From positions 1 through 54,059 of the forward strand of contig VGHQ01000006.1 in NCBI GenBank assembly GCA_016868195.1: 54,059 bases of DNA, read 5' to 3'. Below the pieces are notes generated by a model. It was given only the letters and a program-made list of their open reading frames with translations. It searched no databases and was not told the origin of the DNA. The number at the start of each line of letters is the position of its first letter. Positions within the stretch are counted from its first letter, which is position 1. The position numbers and the translations under genes were made by a program. Below, in pieces: positions 44,352 through 52,379 of this stretch. The stretch is from Betaproteobacteria bacterium (GTDB lineage Bacteria > Pseudomonadota > Gammaproteobacteria > Burkholderiales > Methylophilaceae).

Positions 44352-44678
44352 TTATTTTACTTTTTTAGCTTTTGGAGCTTCTTTTGCTTTTGTAGGCTTC
44401 ATAGATTTTGCAAGTTGAGCCTTAAGATCTTCAAGATCCTTACTTTGGGCTGATACTTTTGCTTCTAAGTCAGCCAAAATAGCTTTCTTTTGAGCGTCAG
44501 CTTTTTCATAGTCAGTCACTTTTTGGTTAAGCGTTGTAATTTGACCATTTAAATTTTTAATTTCTGCAGTTTGTGCACTTAGTTGATCTTCAGCGTTATA
44601 AGCGCTATACGAAAAATAACCTGCTACTGCGATTAAGATTGCAATGATGATGTTTTTAAAAGTGCCAGAGTTTTCCAT
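44352..44678 (-). CDS. Membrane-anchored coiled-coil protein with basic tail
   Basis: A 108-residue unrecognised protein: a short N-terminus, one membrane helix (about 8-27, NIIIAILIAVAGYFSYSAY), a continuous coiled coil (about 30-88, LSAQTAEIKNLNGQITTLNQ and on) and a Lys/Ala/Pro-rich end (KPTKAKEAPKAKKVK). The order of parts is the same as in the protein at 31951-32361. Topology predicts a periplasmic coil. It is monocistronic, between its own terminator and that of tRNA-Phe. Confidence 0.75.
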   Translation of the reverse strand: MENSGTFKNIIIAILIAVAGYFSYSAYNAEDQLSAQTAEIKNLNGQITTLNQKVTDYEKADAQKKAILADLEAKVSAQSKDLEDLKAQLAKSMKPTKAKEAPKAKKVK

Positions 44679-44800
44679 CTATGATTCCTTCTTGATTATG
44701 TTGAAGTTAAAAGTATTTTTATATACACATGCTCTATTTAGGTAGGCATGATATAAGAAAGTTCACCAATCTCAAAGTAACTGAGTATTTTTAGAGAAAT

Positions 44801-44829
44801 AAAAAAACCCGCATTAAGCGGGTTTTTTT
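44801..44829. terminator. Terminator downstream of tRNA-Phe
   Basis: A GC stem ACCCGC/GCGGGT (44807-44812 with 44818-44823) extended by A-runs and T-runs on the two sides. It lies 39 bases past the 3' end of tRNA-Phe on the minus strand and is symmetric enough to work in both directions. Confidence 0.85.
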
Positions 44830-44868
44830 AAATCAGCGACTAACATTAGATCGTACTTAATATTTGAA

Positions 44869-44925
<57 letters not shown>

Positions 44926-44944
<19 letters not shown>

Positions 44945-44996
44945 ATATGGAACTTCAAGACAAAAACCGTGAAGAAGCGAAATTATAGCAAAAATA
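44926..44996. repeat. tRNA-Phe 5' end plus leader, copy 1 (intact tRNA side)
   Basis: A 71-base segment covering the first 19 bases of tRNA-Phe and 52 bases of its upstream leader, including the -10 element. It aligns without gaps to 46330-46400, 64 of 71 positions identical by my count. Sequence to the right of both copies is unrelated. Confidence 0.9.
44982..44987 (-). promoter_or_regulatory. -10 element of the tRNA-Phe promoter
   Basis: TATAAT on the minus strand, 37 bases upstream of the tRNA 5' end. It is preserved in the duplicate (46386-46391). No good -35 is visible 16-18 bases upstream in either copy. Confidence 0.55.
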
Positions 44997-45058
44997 ATAA
45001 GTTTGACGTTATAAGCTTTAAGATTGTAGATTATAGTTTTTTCAGCTCCCTCATTTTC

Positions 45059-46216
45059 ATGCAAACTTTTAATTTTGATAAACCGATCAATCGTTTTGAT
45101 ACTGACTCTGTTCGTTGGAATAAATATAACCGAGATGTAATTCCTTTATGGGTTGCTGATATGGATTTTGCCTCGCCCCCTTGTATTATTAGGGCCCTTA
45201 AAGATCGTATGAATCATGAAATTTTTGGCTATACTCACGCCCCTGAGGGATTGAAAGAAGATATCGTTGATTATTTAGCAAGTCATTACAATTGGCATAT
45301 TGAATCCGACTGGATTGTTTTTGTGCCAAGCCTAGTTTCTAGCCTTTACTCCCTAGCAATAAATGTCACGCATCCCAAAGCGCATATACTGACTTTACAA
45401 CCTGTGTATCATCATATTTTGAATGCCGCAAAAAACTCTGGAAGAGACTATACCGAAATACCGTTGTCACAAGATAATCAACGATTAGCATTAAACTCTG
45501 AGTCGATTTTAAGCTATGCAAAATCTAATAGTGAGATGTTATTTTTTTGTAATCCTCATAATCCTGGGGGCACAGTATATAAATTTGACGAAATTTCTGA
45601 AATCGCAAGAATTTGTGAGCAAAAAGATCTAATTATTTGCTCCGATGAGATTCATTGCGGTATGGTATATCCAGGTAAACAGCACATCCCTATTGCCTCC
45701 GTGTCTGAAGATGCCGCTAATAGAACTATTACATTAATGTCAATCAATAAAACTTTCAATATTCCTGGGACAGGATTAGCCTGGCTAGTATGTAAAAATA
45801 TTGCTTTAAGGCAAAAAGCAAGTAAGGATTTTGGTACTATCATTCCCGACCCACAGATATTTTCTTATATAGCGACAAAAGCTGCTCTTAAAAATGGGGA
45901 GCCCTGGCGGCAAGCAATGATGGAGTATCTAATAACTAATTATGAGTTGCTGTCTAGTGCTATAACAAAGATGCCAAGACTTCATTTGTATACTATGGAA
46001 GCCAGCTTCCTTGCATGGATTTCATGCCAAGATTTGAAAGAGGATAATCCTAGTCAGTTATTTTTGCAAAATGGAGTGGCTATGCAACCAGGGTCTATGT
46101 TTCATCAACCGGATCATGTTCGCCTCAATATTGCGACACCGAAGGTTTATCTTGAAGAAGCTTTAAAACGAATGCGAAAAGCAGTTTCATCAAAAGATAA
46201 ACTGTTAAATTATTGA
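45059..46216 (+). CDS. patB: MalY/PatB-type cystathionine beta-lyase (C-S lyase)
   Basis: PLP enzyme of fold type I that splits cystathionine to homocysteine, pyruvate and ammonia, feeding methionine synthesis. The 385-residue product starts at ATG 45059; the frame runs further upstream through the tRNA but that part is not coding. Motifs are the IPLWVADMDFASPPCI N-terminus, CNPHNPGGTVY, Asp196 in CSDEIHCGMVYPG, and the PLP lysine Lys231 in SINKTFNIPGTGLAW. A possible promoter is TTGACG (45003-45008), an 18-base spacer and TAGATT. The gene sits between tRNA-Phe and a tRNA-Phe 5' fragment, and its last ~64 codons are duplicated 5.9 kb away. MetC-like function is inferred from family. Confidence 0.9.
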   Translation: MQTFNFDKPINRFDTDSVRWNKYNRDVIPLWVADMDFASPPCIIRALKDRMNHEIFGYTHAPEGLKEDIVDYLASHYNWHIESDWIVFVPSLVSSLYSLAINVTHPKAHILTLQPVYHHILNAAKNSGRDYTEIPLSQDNQRLALNSESILSYAKSNSEMLFFCNPHNPGGTVYKFDEISEIARICEQKDLIICSDEIHCGMVYPGKQHIPIASVSEDAANRTITLMSINKTFNIPGTGLAWLVCKNIALRQKASKDFGTIIPDPQIFSYIATKAALKNGEPWRQAMMEYLITNYELLSSAITKMPRLHLYTMEASFLAWISCQDLKEDNPSQLFLQNGVAMQPGSMFHQPDHVRLNIATPKVYLEEALKRMRKAVSSKDKLLNY

Positions 46217-46346
46217 TTTTAACCTGCAAATCATTTCGATATTTAAATGTGACACAAATTTTTTTATTTCTATCTCGTAACTGGCAAGAAAAAAATTTGA
46301 TTTTTTTAAGAGCTTATTTTGTAGCGCTGCCGGCTGAGTTACCTGG
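46021..46346 (+). repeat. 326-bp direct repeat, copy 1
   Basis: Runs from within codon 322 of patB, through its stop and 3' flank, to six bases (acctgg) inside the acceptor end of the tRNA-Phe fragment. Reading it against 51919-52244 I found no mismatch and the offset (5,898) is constant throughout. The next base differs (c here, t in copy 2). Confidence 0.95.
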
Positions 46347-46565
46347 CCATATAGAACCTCACAACAAAAACCGTGAAGAAGCGGAATTATAGCAAAAATA
46401 GCCCTTTTTATCTTCCCCCTAACAGAGATTGGTTAATCCAGGGTTCTATCAGCGTCTAGTCAAGTGACGCTTGCTTTTCAAATCTTCTTAAATCTACTTC
46501 TTAGATGTGTGCTAGCCTACATAATTGTTCTTAAAATTTCTATTTTCTTTCACATATACATTCAA
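46217..46565. other. Non-coding stretch between patB and porin gene
   Basis: 349 bases without a convincing gene. The first 130 belong to the 326-bp repeat, 46330-46400 is the duplicated tRNA 5' end and leader, and the rest is AT-rich. A 6-bp inverted repeat AGCGTC/GACGCT at 46451-46471 lacks a T-tract. No terminator for the minus-strand porin gene is obvious. Confidence 0.7.
46330..46400. repeat. tRNA-Phe 5' end plus leader, copy 2 (remnant)
   Basis: Second copy of the 71-base tRNA 5' end and leader (7 differences from 44926-44996, including two within the tRNA part). Only the first ~19-30 bases of the tRNA are present, so no tRNA can be made. The similarity may run slightly further into the D arm (ctgc at 46327-46330). 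The -10 TATAAT is still intact. Confidence 0.9.
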
Positions 46566-48260
46566 TTAAAAACCTAATAACGTTAATTCTGCATAGAAGA
46601 ATTCTGATTCAGAACTACGATTTGGAGTGCCCAAATTAGAAGCTCTGAATGTTGCTGGCGAGGTTACAAAATTACCTCCCCAAAAATAGGCATATCCTAG
46701 GTTAAGAGAAGTGTATTGGTTAATGGGGAAACGGACACGTAAATCGTATTCTTTACCTAAATCTCTACCACTTCCTCCTGTCTCATCTCTTACATCTCCC
46801 CCGGCATTCCAACGATCAGTGGCGCTATCTAGACGGTACCAACTAAATCCAGTGTCGACTTTTACATTGTCTAAAAAACTAATTTTGGGATCAAATTCAA
46901 GACGGACTTTATTGGTACGAATATTTTCCATCTGAATATAGTCGTCGTTTGACCAAGGACGCGCAAAGCCAAAAAGCCTTTCAAAGCGCTCCATAGACGT
47001 TGTATCGGTACCCTGAGGTATTTTATCACCAGTGGCCATGCCATAAAAAGTGCTCACACGGGGTTTCCAGGGATGCTTTACGTTGTAACCTATTTCAAAA
47101 TTATATGCATGGGCATCATGATCGACCGTGGTGTAATTACTTGCACCACTAGTGAGTTCGCGTTGTACCCTCCCCCACTGTTTGTTATAGGATCCATCAA
47201 AGTCAAATTGAGTTGCTGGGATCACACCATAAGCGCGAAATACCCCTGTGTGAATCTCTCTATCTACTTTATTAGCAGAAGTTTGTGGTAAGCCAGTTGT
47301 AGCATTCAAGGTGACTTTATCCCCATCTTGTTTTAACAAGAAATAACTTGGCTCGAAAGTCACAATATCTGACCAACCACGGTAATTTAAAATTGCCCCA
47401 TAAAAATCTTGAGATCTATCTGTTTGATCATTACCATCAGCAACTCTCTGGACTGGATTGACTGCATGAAGCTCAAGTTGCCAATCATTTTTCTTATCCC
47501 CAATATTGGCTCTGAAGCCATAAAAATTATTAGTCGTATTTCGCCATTCATTTCGTGCAATCAAACGGCGATCACCTGCCTCCCAAGCATGGCGACCAGC
47601 TCTTATCCAAATGGGCCTATCGTTCCCTAATGGATCTTTACCTAAAAAAGTTTCTTTGAAATTGAGTTCAAGATAAGCTTGTAAAATATGTAAATCATTT
47701 GTATCTCGCGTTTCGGCTTCATGAATATACCCTCCACGATTTTGACGAGAATCTTGAATTTCTAATGTAAATCTAAATGGGTCTAAAATATTTTTAATGC
47801 CTATGTAAGCACGCGTTCTTAAAAGTAAAGGCTCGTCTAAAGTCTGGCTTCCGCGCTTATCATCCCGCTGATCATTTCGTCTAAAGTCGTTATCTCGGTA
47901 TTCATAGCGTGAGCGTTGCTCCAGACCCAAATCCAGCCAATCATTATCAGCAAAGTTTTCGTAATTCTTTAGCCATGTTTTGTTGGCCTGTTTTACGTAT
48001 CGTGGTGGATCCGTTTCTTTTGCTGTCCCGTAACTTTTTCTCTCAACGTAGTAGCTATTTTCTGCTCTGTCTGCAGCGCCAGTCTCTTCCCCAATTTCCG
48101 CCAAACGTAATTGAATCTTTTTTGCTACTGAAACTGTGTTTCTTTCTTTGGCCACGGCTATGTCTTCGGCATGAACGAAGGAGTTGTCAAAATTTAAAAT
48201 AAGCCCAGCGAGCATAAGATGACTAGCTAAGGATTTATTTTTTAGTTTAATAAGATTCAT
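46566..48260 (-). CDS. Outer-membrane beta-barrel protein, alginate-export-domain type
   Basis: A 564-residue precursor: signal peptide (about 1-31, ending SFVHA), a short helical/linker region (32-100), then a long beta-barrel with alternating amphipathic strands (DWLDLGLEQRSRYEYRDN, LLLRTRAYIGIKNI, WIRAGRHAWEAGDRRLIARN). It ends in Phe (YAELTLLGF), the outer-membrane assembly signal. The fold resembles the alginate-export porin family (AlgE-like), used by many non-alginate bacteria as solute porins. In this module it is likely an anion or bicarbonate entry channel serving the SulP transporter; this is inferred from neighbours only. Confidence 0.8.
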   Translation of the reverse strand: MNLIKLKNKSLASHLMLAGLILNFDNSFVHAEDIAVAKERNTVSVAKKIQLRLAEIGEETGAADRAENSYYVERKSYGTAKETDPPRYVKQANKTWLKNYENFADNDWLDLGLEQRSRYEYRDNDFRRNDQRDDKRGSQTLDEPLLLRTRAYIGIKNILDPFRFTLEIQDSRQNRGGYIHEAETRDTNDLHILQAYLELNFKETFLGKDPLGNDRPIWIRAGRHAWEAGDRRLIARNEWRNTTNNFYGFRANIGDKKNDWQLELHAVNPVQRVADGNDQTDRSQDFYGAILNYRGWSDIVTFEPSYFLLKQDGDKVTLNATTGLPQTSANKVDREIHTGVFRAYGVIPATQFDFDGSYNKQWGRVQRELTSGASNYTTVDHDAHAYNFEIGYNVKHPWKPRVSTFYGMATGDKIPQGTDTTSMERFERLFGFARPWSNDDYIQMENIRTNKVRLEFDPKISFLDNVKVDTGFSWYRLDSATDRWNAGGDVRDETGGSGRDLGKEYDLRVRFPINQYTSLNLGYAYFWGGNFVTSPATFRASNLGTPNRSSESEFFYAELTLLGF

Positions 48261-48698
48261 GTTTATTGCCTAAGTTAAATAATTGGCGATCACCATATAA
48301 ATTTGAAATAGTGATGTGAACTATTTAATTTTTATAACGTTATATGAAAAATTGAATTAATAAAGTTACAAGGCACTTTAAATCATTTCTCGTTTTTTAA
48401 TTTGGTTTAATTAAGCCTCATCAATAATGATTAATAGGATTAAACTCATCCGCGCTTACAGTATGAGCAATTTTTCAGTAACTGTTTACCTATGACTTTA
48501 TAATTTTGCTGACTCATATTTTGATTTTTTTTCTCATACTAAAGAAGTTGCGAAATATAGCAGTTTTATCAAATAATATTTAATACTTATTTCTTATAAG
48601 TAAATAACTAAAAATTGACATTCATGATTATCAAATGCCAAGGGTATTAGTGAAAGTTTTTGACTTGAAGGTGACCTAAGAGACAGTGTTCGGCCTAA
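48261..48698. other. AT-rich intergenic region upstream of the porin gene
   Basis: About 440 bases with no open frame I can support. It must hold the porin promoter (minus strand). I see only AT-rich sequence and very short frames such as one starting at 48463 with ten codons. Confidence 0.6.
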
Positions 48699-48743
48699 AT
48701 TTAAAGATAAAAAGGGGCGTTAAGCCCCTTTTTATCTTTAAAT
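48699..48743. terminator. Very long hairpin terminator after carbonic anhydrase
   Basis: A perfect 20-bp inverted repeat (48699-48718 with 48724-48743, loop gttaa) with the GGGGC/GCCCC core nearest the loop and AT-rich lower stem. It lies 17 bases beyond the carbonic anhydrase stop and can terminate on either strand. It is the longest perfect stem I found in the window. Confidence 0.88.
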
Positions 48744-48759
48744 CATTTTGAACTATTAA

Positions 48760-49398
48760 TTACAAGTGCGCTGTATCTTTGTAAAACTCTACTTTTCCTG
48801 AAGACAAATCATACATACCGCCAATCAAACCTATCTCATGTTTAGCAATCATACCTTGTAAAATTTCGCTATCACGTAAAATAGCATTCATTTGCATTTC
48901 AACGTTAAGCTTTGCAATCTTTGAGACAAAGTCTTTATTTTCAGAATTTCGTTGGCCGGATTCCGACTTCTCAAGATCAAGAGCAGGTGTAATCATATTA
49001 ATGACTTGACTAATATTGCCCTCTTCAAAATGATCACAGGCAGCTTTAACCGCGCCACATGAACTATGACCAAGCACGACGATAATTTTACTACCTAAAT
49101 ATTTGGTACTAAATTCTAAACTACCAATTGCTTCGTCAGAAGCAATATTGCCTGCTAAACGAACGCTAAAAATATCTCCAAGCGCTTGATCAAATAGCAT
49201 TTCCACAGGGGCTCTAGAATCACTGCAACTCAACACGGCTGCAAATGGATGCTGTTTATCTTTTGTTAAATGAACTAATTGCTGCAAATCTTTATTCGAG
49301 GCAATATTTCCAATAAACCGTTGATTACCCTCAATGAGGATATCTAAAGCCTCTTTTGGCGTCATTTTGTCTCGATTAAGTAATGGATGCTTATACAT
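48760..49398 (-). CDS. Beta-class carbonic anhydrase
   Basis: Interconverts CO2 and bicarbonate. The 212-residue protein has the zinc ligands Cys58, His111 and Cys114 and the Asp60-Arg62 dyad, in LSCSDSRAPVEMLFDQALGD and LGHSSCGAVKAA, the hallmarks of the bacterial beta class. No signal peptide, so cytoplasmic. It begins 9 bases after the SulP gene; the pairing of SulP with beta-carbonic anhydrase is a known association for bicarbonate transport. In this organism bicarbonate would feed anaplerotic and biotin-dependent carboxylations such as AccBC. Confidence 0.95.
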   Translation of the reverse strand: MYKHPLLNRDKMTPKEALDILIEGNQRFIGNIASNKDLQQLVHLTKDKQHPFAAVLSCSDSRAPVEMLFDQALGDIFSVRLAGNIASDEAIGSLEFSTKYLGSKIIVVLGHSSCGAVKAACDHFEEGNISQVINMITPALDLEKSESGQRNSENKDFVSKIAKLNVEMQMNAILRDSEILQGMIAKHEIGLIGGMYDLSSGKVEFYKDTAHL

Positions 49399-49407
49399 AA
49401 TTTATCC

Positions 49408-50943
49408 TTATAATTTAATACCTACTGTTTCCACTTCAATTTTCTTAAAACCTGCATGTAATTTAAAGTCAGAAATGACTTCAAGCACATCTCGATCTAT
49501 AAATGTTGAGTCACTTCCATCAATAATCACTTTGCAATTTTCCGGCATTTTTTCTAATAGTGTAATAATGCTAGCTTTATTAAAAAATGAAACTTGTTGT
49601 GCTAGTTTGATATGGTGAATTGACTTACCACCTTTTGCCTCGCTTAACTGTTCGTTCATAAAATGAGAATTTTTATAGCTGTGGTAAAGCGTGAATGCAA
49701 GACTAATGACGACACCAATCATAATTCCTGTTAAGAGGTCTGAGAGTAGAATGGCAATAACAGTCACAATAAATGGTAAAAATTGTTCATAACCTTGTTT
49801 GAAAGATTTCACAAACAATTCCACCTTAGCTAATTTGTAACCAACCATGATCAGGATGGTAGCCAAGCTTGCCAGTGGGATCATATTTAAATAGTTTGCA
49901 ATCGTAATTACACTAACGAGTAAAAATAAACCATGTAAGATAGCTGATAGTTTAGAATGTGCACCAAATGTGATGTTGGCGGAACTTCTGACAATGACTT
50001 GCGTGATAGGCAAACCTCCAAGAAAGCCAGAAATCATATTACCTAAGCCTTGTGCCTTCAATTCACGATTGGTCGGTGTCACACGCTTGTATGGGTCAAG
50101 TTTATCTGTAGCTTCAACACAAAGTAGCGTTTCAACACTCGCAATAATTGCCATGACAATCCCAATTTTATAAACATCTGGATTACTTAGGACTGAAAAA
50201 TCAGGGAAATAAAAGTTTTGAATGAACTGAGATAAGTTATTGCTGACTGGAAGTCGAACTAAATGTTCCGCATCAAGCGCAAAAGGTAGAGTATTTGTTT
50301 TGAATAAATTAAAAAATAAAATACCTAAACCAACTACAACCATTGGACCTTGCAAAATTTGGAAAACTCTACTTTTTTTGGTTAGATAAACATCCCATAA
50401 AATAAGAATCGCCATTGAAATTCCAGCGATCAATAAAGCTCCTGGAGTTAACTTTTCGTAAATAGAGAGAATGATTTGCCAAACGTTATCATGAATGACT
50501 GAGGGCAGTGTTTCATCTCCTTCAAAAGTGGCGTCATATCCAACTGCATGAGGAATTTGCTTCATTATGATAATTAAGCCTATGCCAGCTAGCATGCCTT
50601 TAATCACTGAGGATGGAAAAAAATAGGCGATAAAACCCGCTTTGGCAAAACCGAGTATCATTTGCACAACACCTGCAATAATCACTGCAACTAAGAATGC
50701 CTCCCAACTACCTCCTAATGTTTGCAATGCAGAAAATACTACCACAGCTAAGCCTGCCGCCGGACCGCTCACACCTAATGCTGATCCACTCGCGTAACCA
50801 ACAACAATGCCTCCAATAATACCTGCAATAATACCGGAGAAGAGTGGTGCACCTGATGCTAGGGCAATACCCAAACACAATGGCAACGCGATAAAAAATA
50901 CAATAATGCTTGCTGGTATATCCTGTTTGAGGTTTTTAAACAT
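49408..50943 (-). CDS. SulP-family anion transporter with STAS domain
   Basis: A 511-residue secondary transporter of sulfate, bicarbonate or related anions. The membrane domain has 10-14 helices with the signatures PASIIVFFIALPLCLGIALA, YASGSALGVSGPAAGLAVVV and NMISGFLGGLPITQVIVRSS. A short cytoplasmic STAS domain (about 430-511) contains VIIDGSDSTFIDRDVLEVI. The carbonic anhydrase 9 bases downstream favours bicarbonate as substrate, but sulfate cannot be excluded. A 500-base non-coding region separates it from the divergent arsC-like gene. Confidence 0.93.
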   Translation of the reverse strand: MFKNLKQDIPASIIVFFIALPLCLGIALASGAPLFSGIIAGIIGGIVVGYASGSALGVSGPAAGLAVVVFSALQTLGGSWEAFLVAVIIAGVVQMILGFAKAGFIAYFFPSSVIKGMLAGIGLIIIMKQIPHAVGYDATFEGDETLPSVIHDNVWQIILSIYEKLTPGALLIAGISMAILILWDVYLTKKSRVFQILQGPMVVVGLGILFFNLFKTNTLPFALDAEHLVRLPVSNNLSQFIQNFYFPDFSVLSNPDVYKIGIVMAIIASVETLLCVEATDKLDPYKRVTPTNRELKAQGLGNMISGFLGGLPITQVIVRSSANITFGAHSKLSAILHGLFLLVSVITIANYLNMIPLASLATILIMVGYKLAKVELFVKSFKQGYEQFLPFIVTVIAILLSDLLTGIMIGVVISLAFTLYHSYKNSHFMNEQLSEAKGGKSIHHIKLAQQVSFFNKASIITLLEKMPENCKVIIDGSDSTFIDRDVLEVISDFKLHAGFKKIEVETVGIKL

Positions 50944-51443
50944 TGTTTTACTCCGTAAACTGTCTATAAAAAGAATACTTTAATCCGTTCTGGTAAAGCA
51001 CTCTGCTAAAACAACCATCAAATAATTTATGTCAGATTCTTCTTGGTGATGCACTCGTTCATCAATACTTGCAGATGATTTCTATCAATATTTCATCGAC
51101 AAGGCATCTATTCTTCTGATTACTTTATACTATTTAAGTTGTTTTAAGTTTGCGCAGATCTTAAAGTTGTTTGAAAATATATTAATATGCTCTATGGCAC
51201 ATATCAAAATAGGCTATATGACATATATTACAGTTTAATGACATGGCTTCATAAATGAATTTAGGCAATTTATTACTTGCGTATCAAACTTCTCAGTTTT
51301 ATACAGTAAATTGAAAATTATTATTTCAACCTTCAAAGCTTTAGGCACTTAAATTCATAATTTCAAATAACCTTTCAAATGACATTTAAACTTCAGAGGA
51401 AAGTGTCACATTTTCTTCGCCTATCATCCCTTATAATTTTCTT
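50944..51443. other. 500-base divergent regulatory region with iterated ATGACAT
   Basis: No supportable gene. The sequence ATGACAT occurs at 51218-51224, 51238-51244 and 51379-51385 on the plus strand, the first two spaced 20 bases (two helical turns). A related unit CTATGGCACATAT (51192-51204) precedes CTATATGACATAT (51214-51226) by 22 bases. This could be an operator array for the divergent sulP and arsC-like genes. A stop-free 33-codon stretch on the minus strand (50980-51081) lacks a start. Confidence 0.4.
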
Positions 51444-51935
51444 ATGAAGCACTACAATGTATTATTTCTCTGCACCGGCAATTCTGCGCGCAGTATCTTG
51501 GCTGAAGCACTGATCACTACTTTGAGTCATGGTAAATTTATTGGGTATTCAGCAGGATCTAATGCACTAGGTCGAGTCAATCCTTTTGCTTTTGAACTAG
51601 CAATAGAAATGGGATACCCAAAAGATAAACTCCGATCTAAGAATTGGGATGAGTATAGTTTGCCCGATTCACCTAAAATGGATTTTATTATTACGGTATG
51701 TGATCACGCCGCAAATGAAACTTGTCCTATTTGGCTTGGTAATCCATCAACAGCTCATTGGGGATTTCCAGATCCTGCGAGCGTAACAGGAACTGATGCT
51801 ATTAAACGTGAAGCATTTCAAAAAATATTGTTAGGATTAAAAAAAAATATTGAAGCATTAATTCAATTACCTTTCGATCAGCTAGATGTAGCAACCTTAA
51901 AGAAGGCTATTCAAGATATTCATGCCAAGATTTGA
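51444..51935 (+). CDS. Arsenate reductase / low-molecular-weight protein-tyrosine phosphatase-like protein
   Basis: A 163-residue LMW-PTPase-fold protein of the thioredoxin-linked ArsC type. The P-loop LFLCTGNSARS gives Cys10 and Arg16, the resolving-cysteine region VCDHAANETCP gives Cys86 and Cys94, and HWGFPDPA gives the general-acid Asp110. No arsR, arsB or acr3 is nearby, so an arsenate role is not proven; phosphatase activity is the alternative. The last codons (HAKI and the stop) lie inside the 326-bp repeat, so its C-terminus was made or altered by the event that brought the repeat. Confidence 0.85.
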   Translation: MKHYNVLFLCTGNSARSILAEALITTLSHGKFIGYSAGSNALGRVNPFAFELAIEMGYPKDKLRSKNWDEYSLPDSPKMDFIITVCDHAANETCPIWLGNPSTAHWGFPDPASVTGTDAIKREAFQKILLGLKKNIEALIQLPFDQLDVATLKKAIQDIHAKI

Positions 51936-52114
51936 AAGAGGATAATCCTAGTCAGTTATTTTTGCAAAATGGAGTGGCTATGCAACCAGGGTCTATGTTT
52001 CATCAACCGGATCATGTTCGCCTCAATATTGCGACACCGAAGGTTTATCTTGAAGAAGCTTTAAAACGAATGCGAAAAGCAGTTTCATCAAAAGATAAAC
52101 TGTTAAATTATTGA
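51919..52114 (+). pseudogene. 3' fragment of patB
   Basis: Last ~64 codons and stop of patB, an exact copy of the end of the full gene at 45059-46216. It lacks the PLP lysine and the whole large domain. A TTG at 51932 could open a 60-codon frame but there is no ribosome-binding site, so it is not expected to be functional. Confidence 0.9.
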
Positions 52115-52227
52115 TTTTAACCTGCAAATCATTTCGATATTTAAATGTGACACAAATTTTTTTATTTCTATCTCGTAACTGGCAAGAAAAAAATTTGATT
52201 TTTTTAAGAGCTTATTTTGTAGCGCTG

Positions 52228-52244
52228 CCGGCTGAGTTACCTGG
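52228..52244. repeat. Third tRNA-Phe 5' fragment
   Basis: The end of repeat copy 2 carries the tRNA-Phe 5' piece (ccggctgagttacctgg), as at 46330-46346. The leader is absent: after ctgg the sequence changes to tcattattaagg. It marks the boundary before the cob genes; the 135 bases from 52245 to cobT hold no gene and no visible cobalamin riboswitch box. Confidence 0.75.
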
Positions 52245-52379
52245 TCATTATTAAGGCGTTTAGCGAATATGATTAGTGTTACAAGTAAAGTAATATAGCA
52301 AACTAAAAGTATTTCTGATAAAAATATCCAACAATTTATCACAGTAAATTCATTTAAATAAGCATGTAAAATCGAGTTT

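Larger units (their letters stand above)
51919..52244 (+). repeat. 326-bp direct repeat, copy 2
   Basis: Same sequence as 46021-46346. Its left edge falls in the end of the arsC-like gene and its right edge in the tRNA-Phe fragment, after which unrelated sequence leads to cobT. Recombination between the copies would release a 5,898-bp circle with porin, carbonic anhydrase, SulP and arsC-like genes. Confidence 0.95.

Noticed and set aside
46330-46400. A second functional tRNA-Phe
   Set aside because: Only the first ~19-30 bases of the tRNA are present; there is no anticodon arm or 3' half.
50980-51081. Stop-free 33-codon minus-strand stretch upstream of sulP that reads like a protein C-terminus
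   Set aside because: No start codon, no recognised family, and too short to distinguish from chance; it could be a gene remnant but I cannot support it.
52103-52342. 79-codon hydrophobic minus-strand frame across the right end of repeat copy 2
   Set aside because: It spans a recombination junction, has no recognisable family or ribosome-binding site, and AT-rich DNA readily gives such frames.
52245-52379. Cobalamin riboswitch ahead of cobT
   Set aside because: I looked for the conserved B12-box and core elements and saw none; the gap is only 135 bases and AT-rich.
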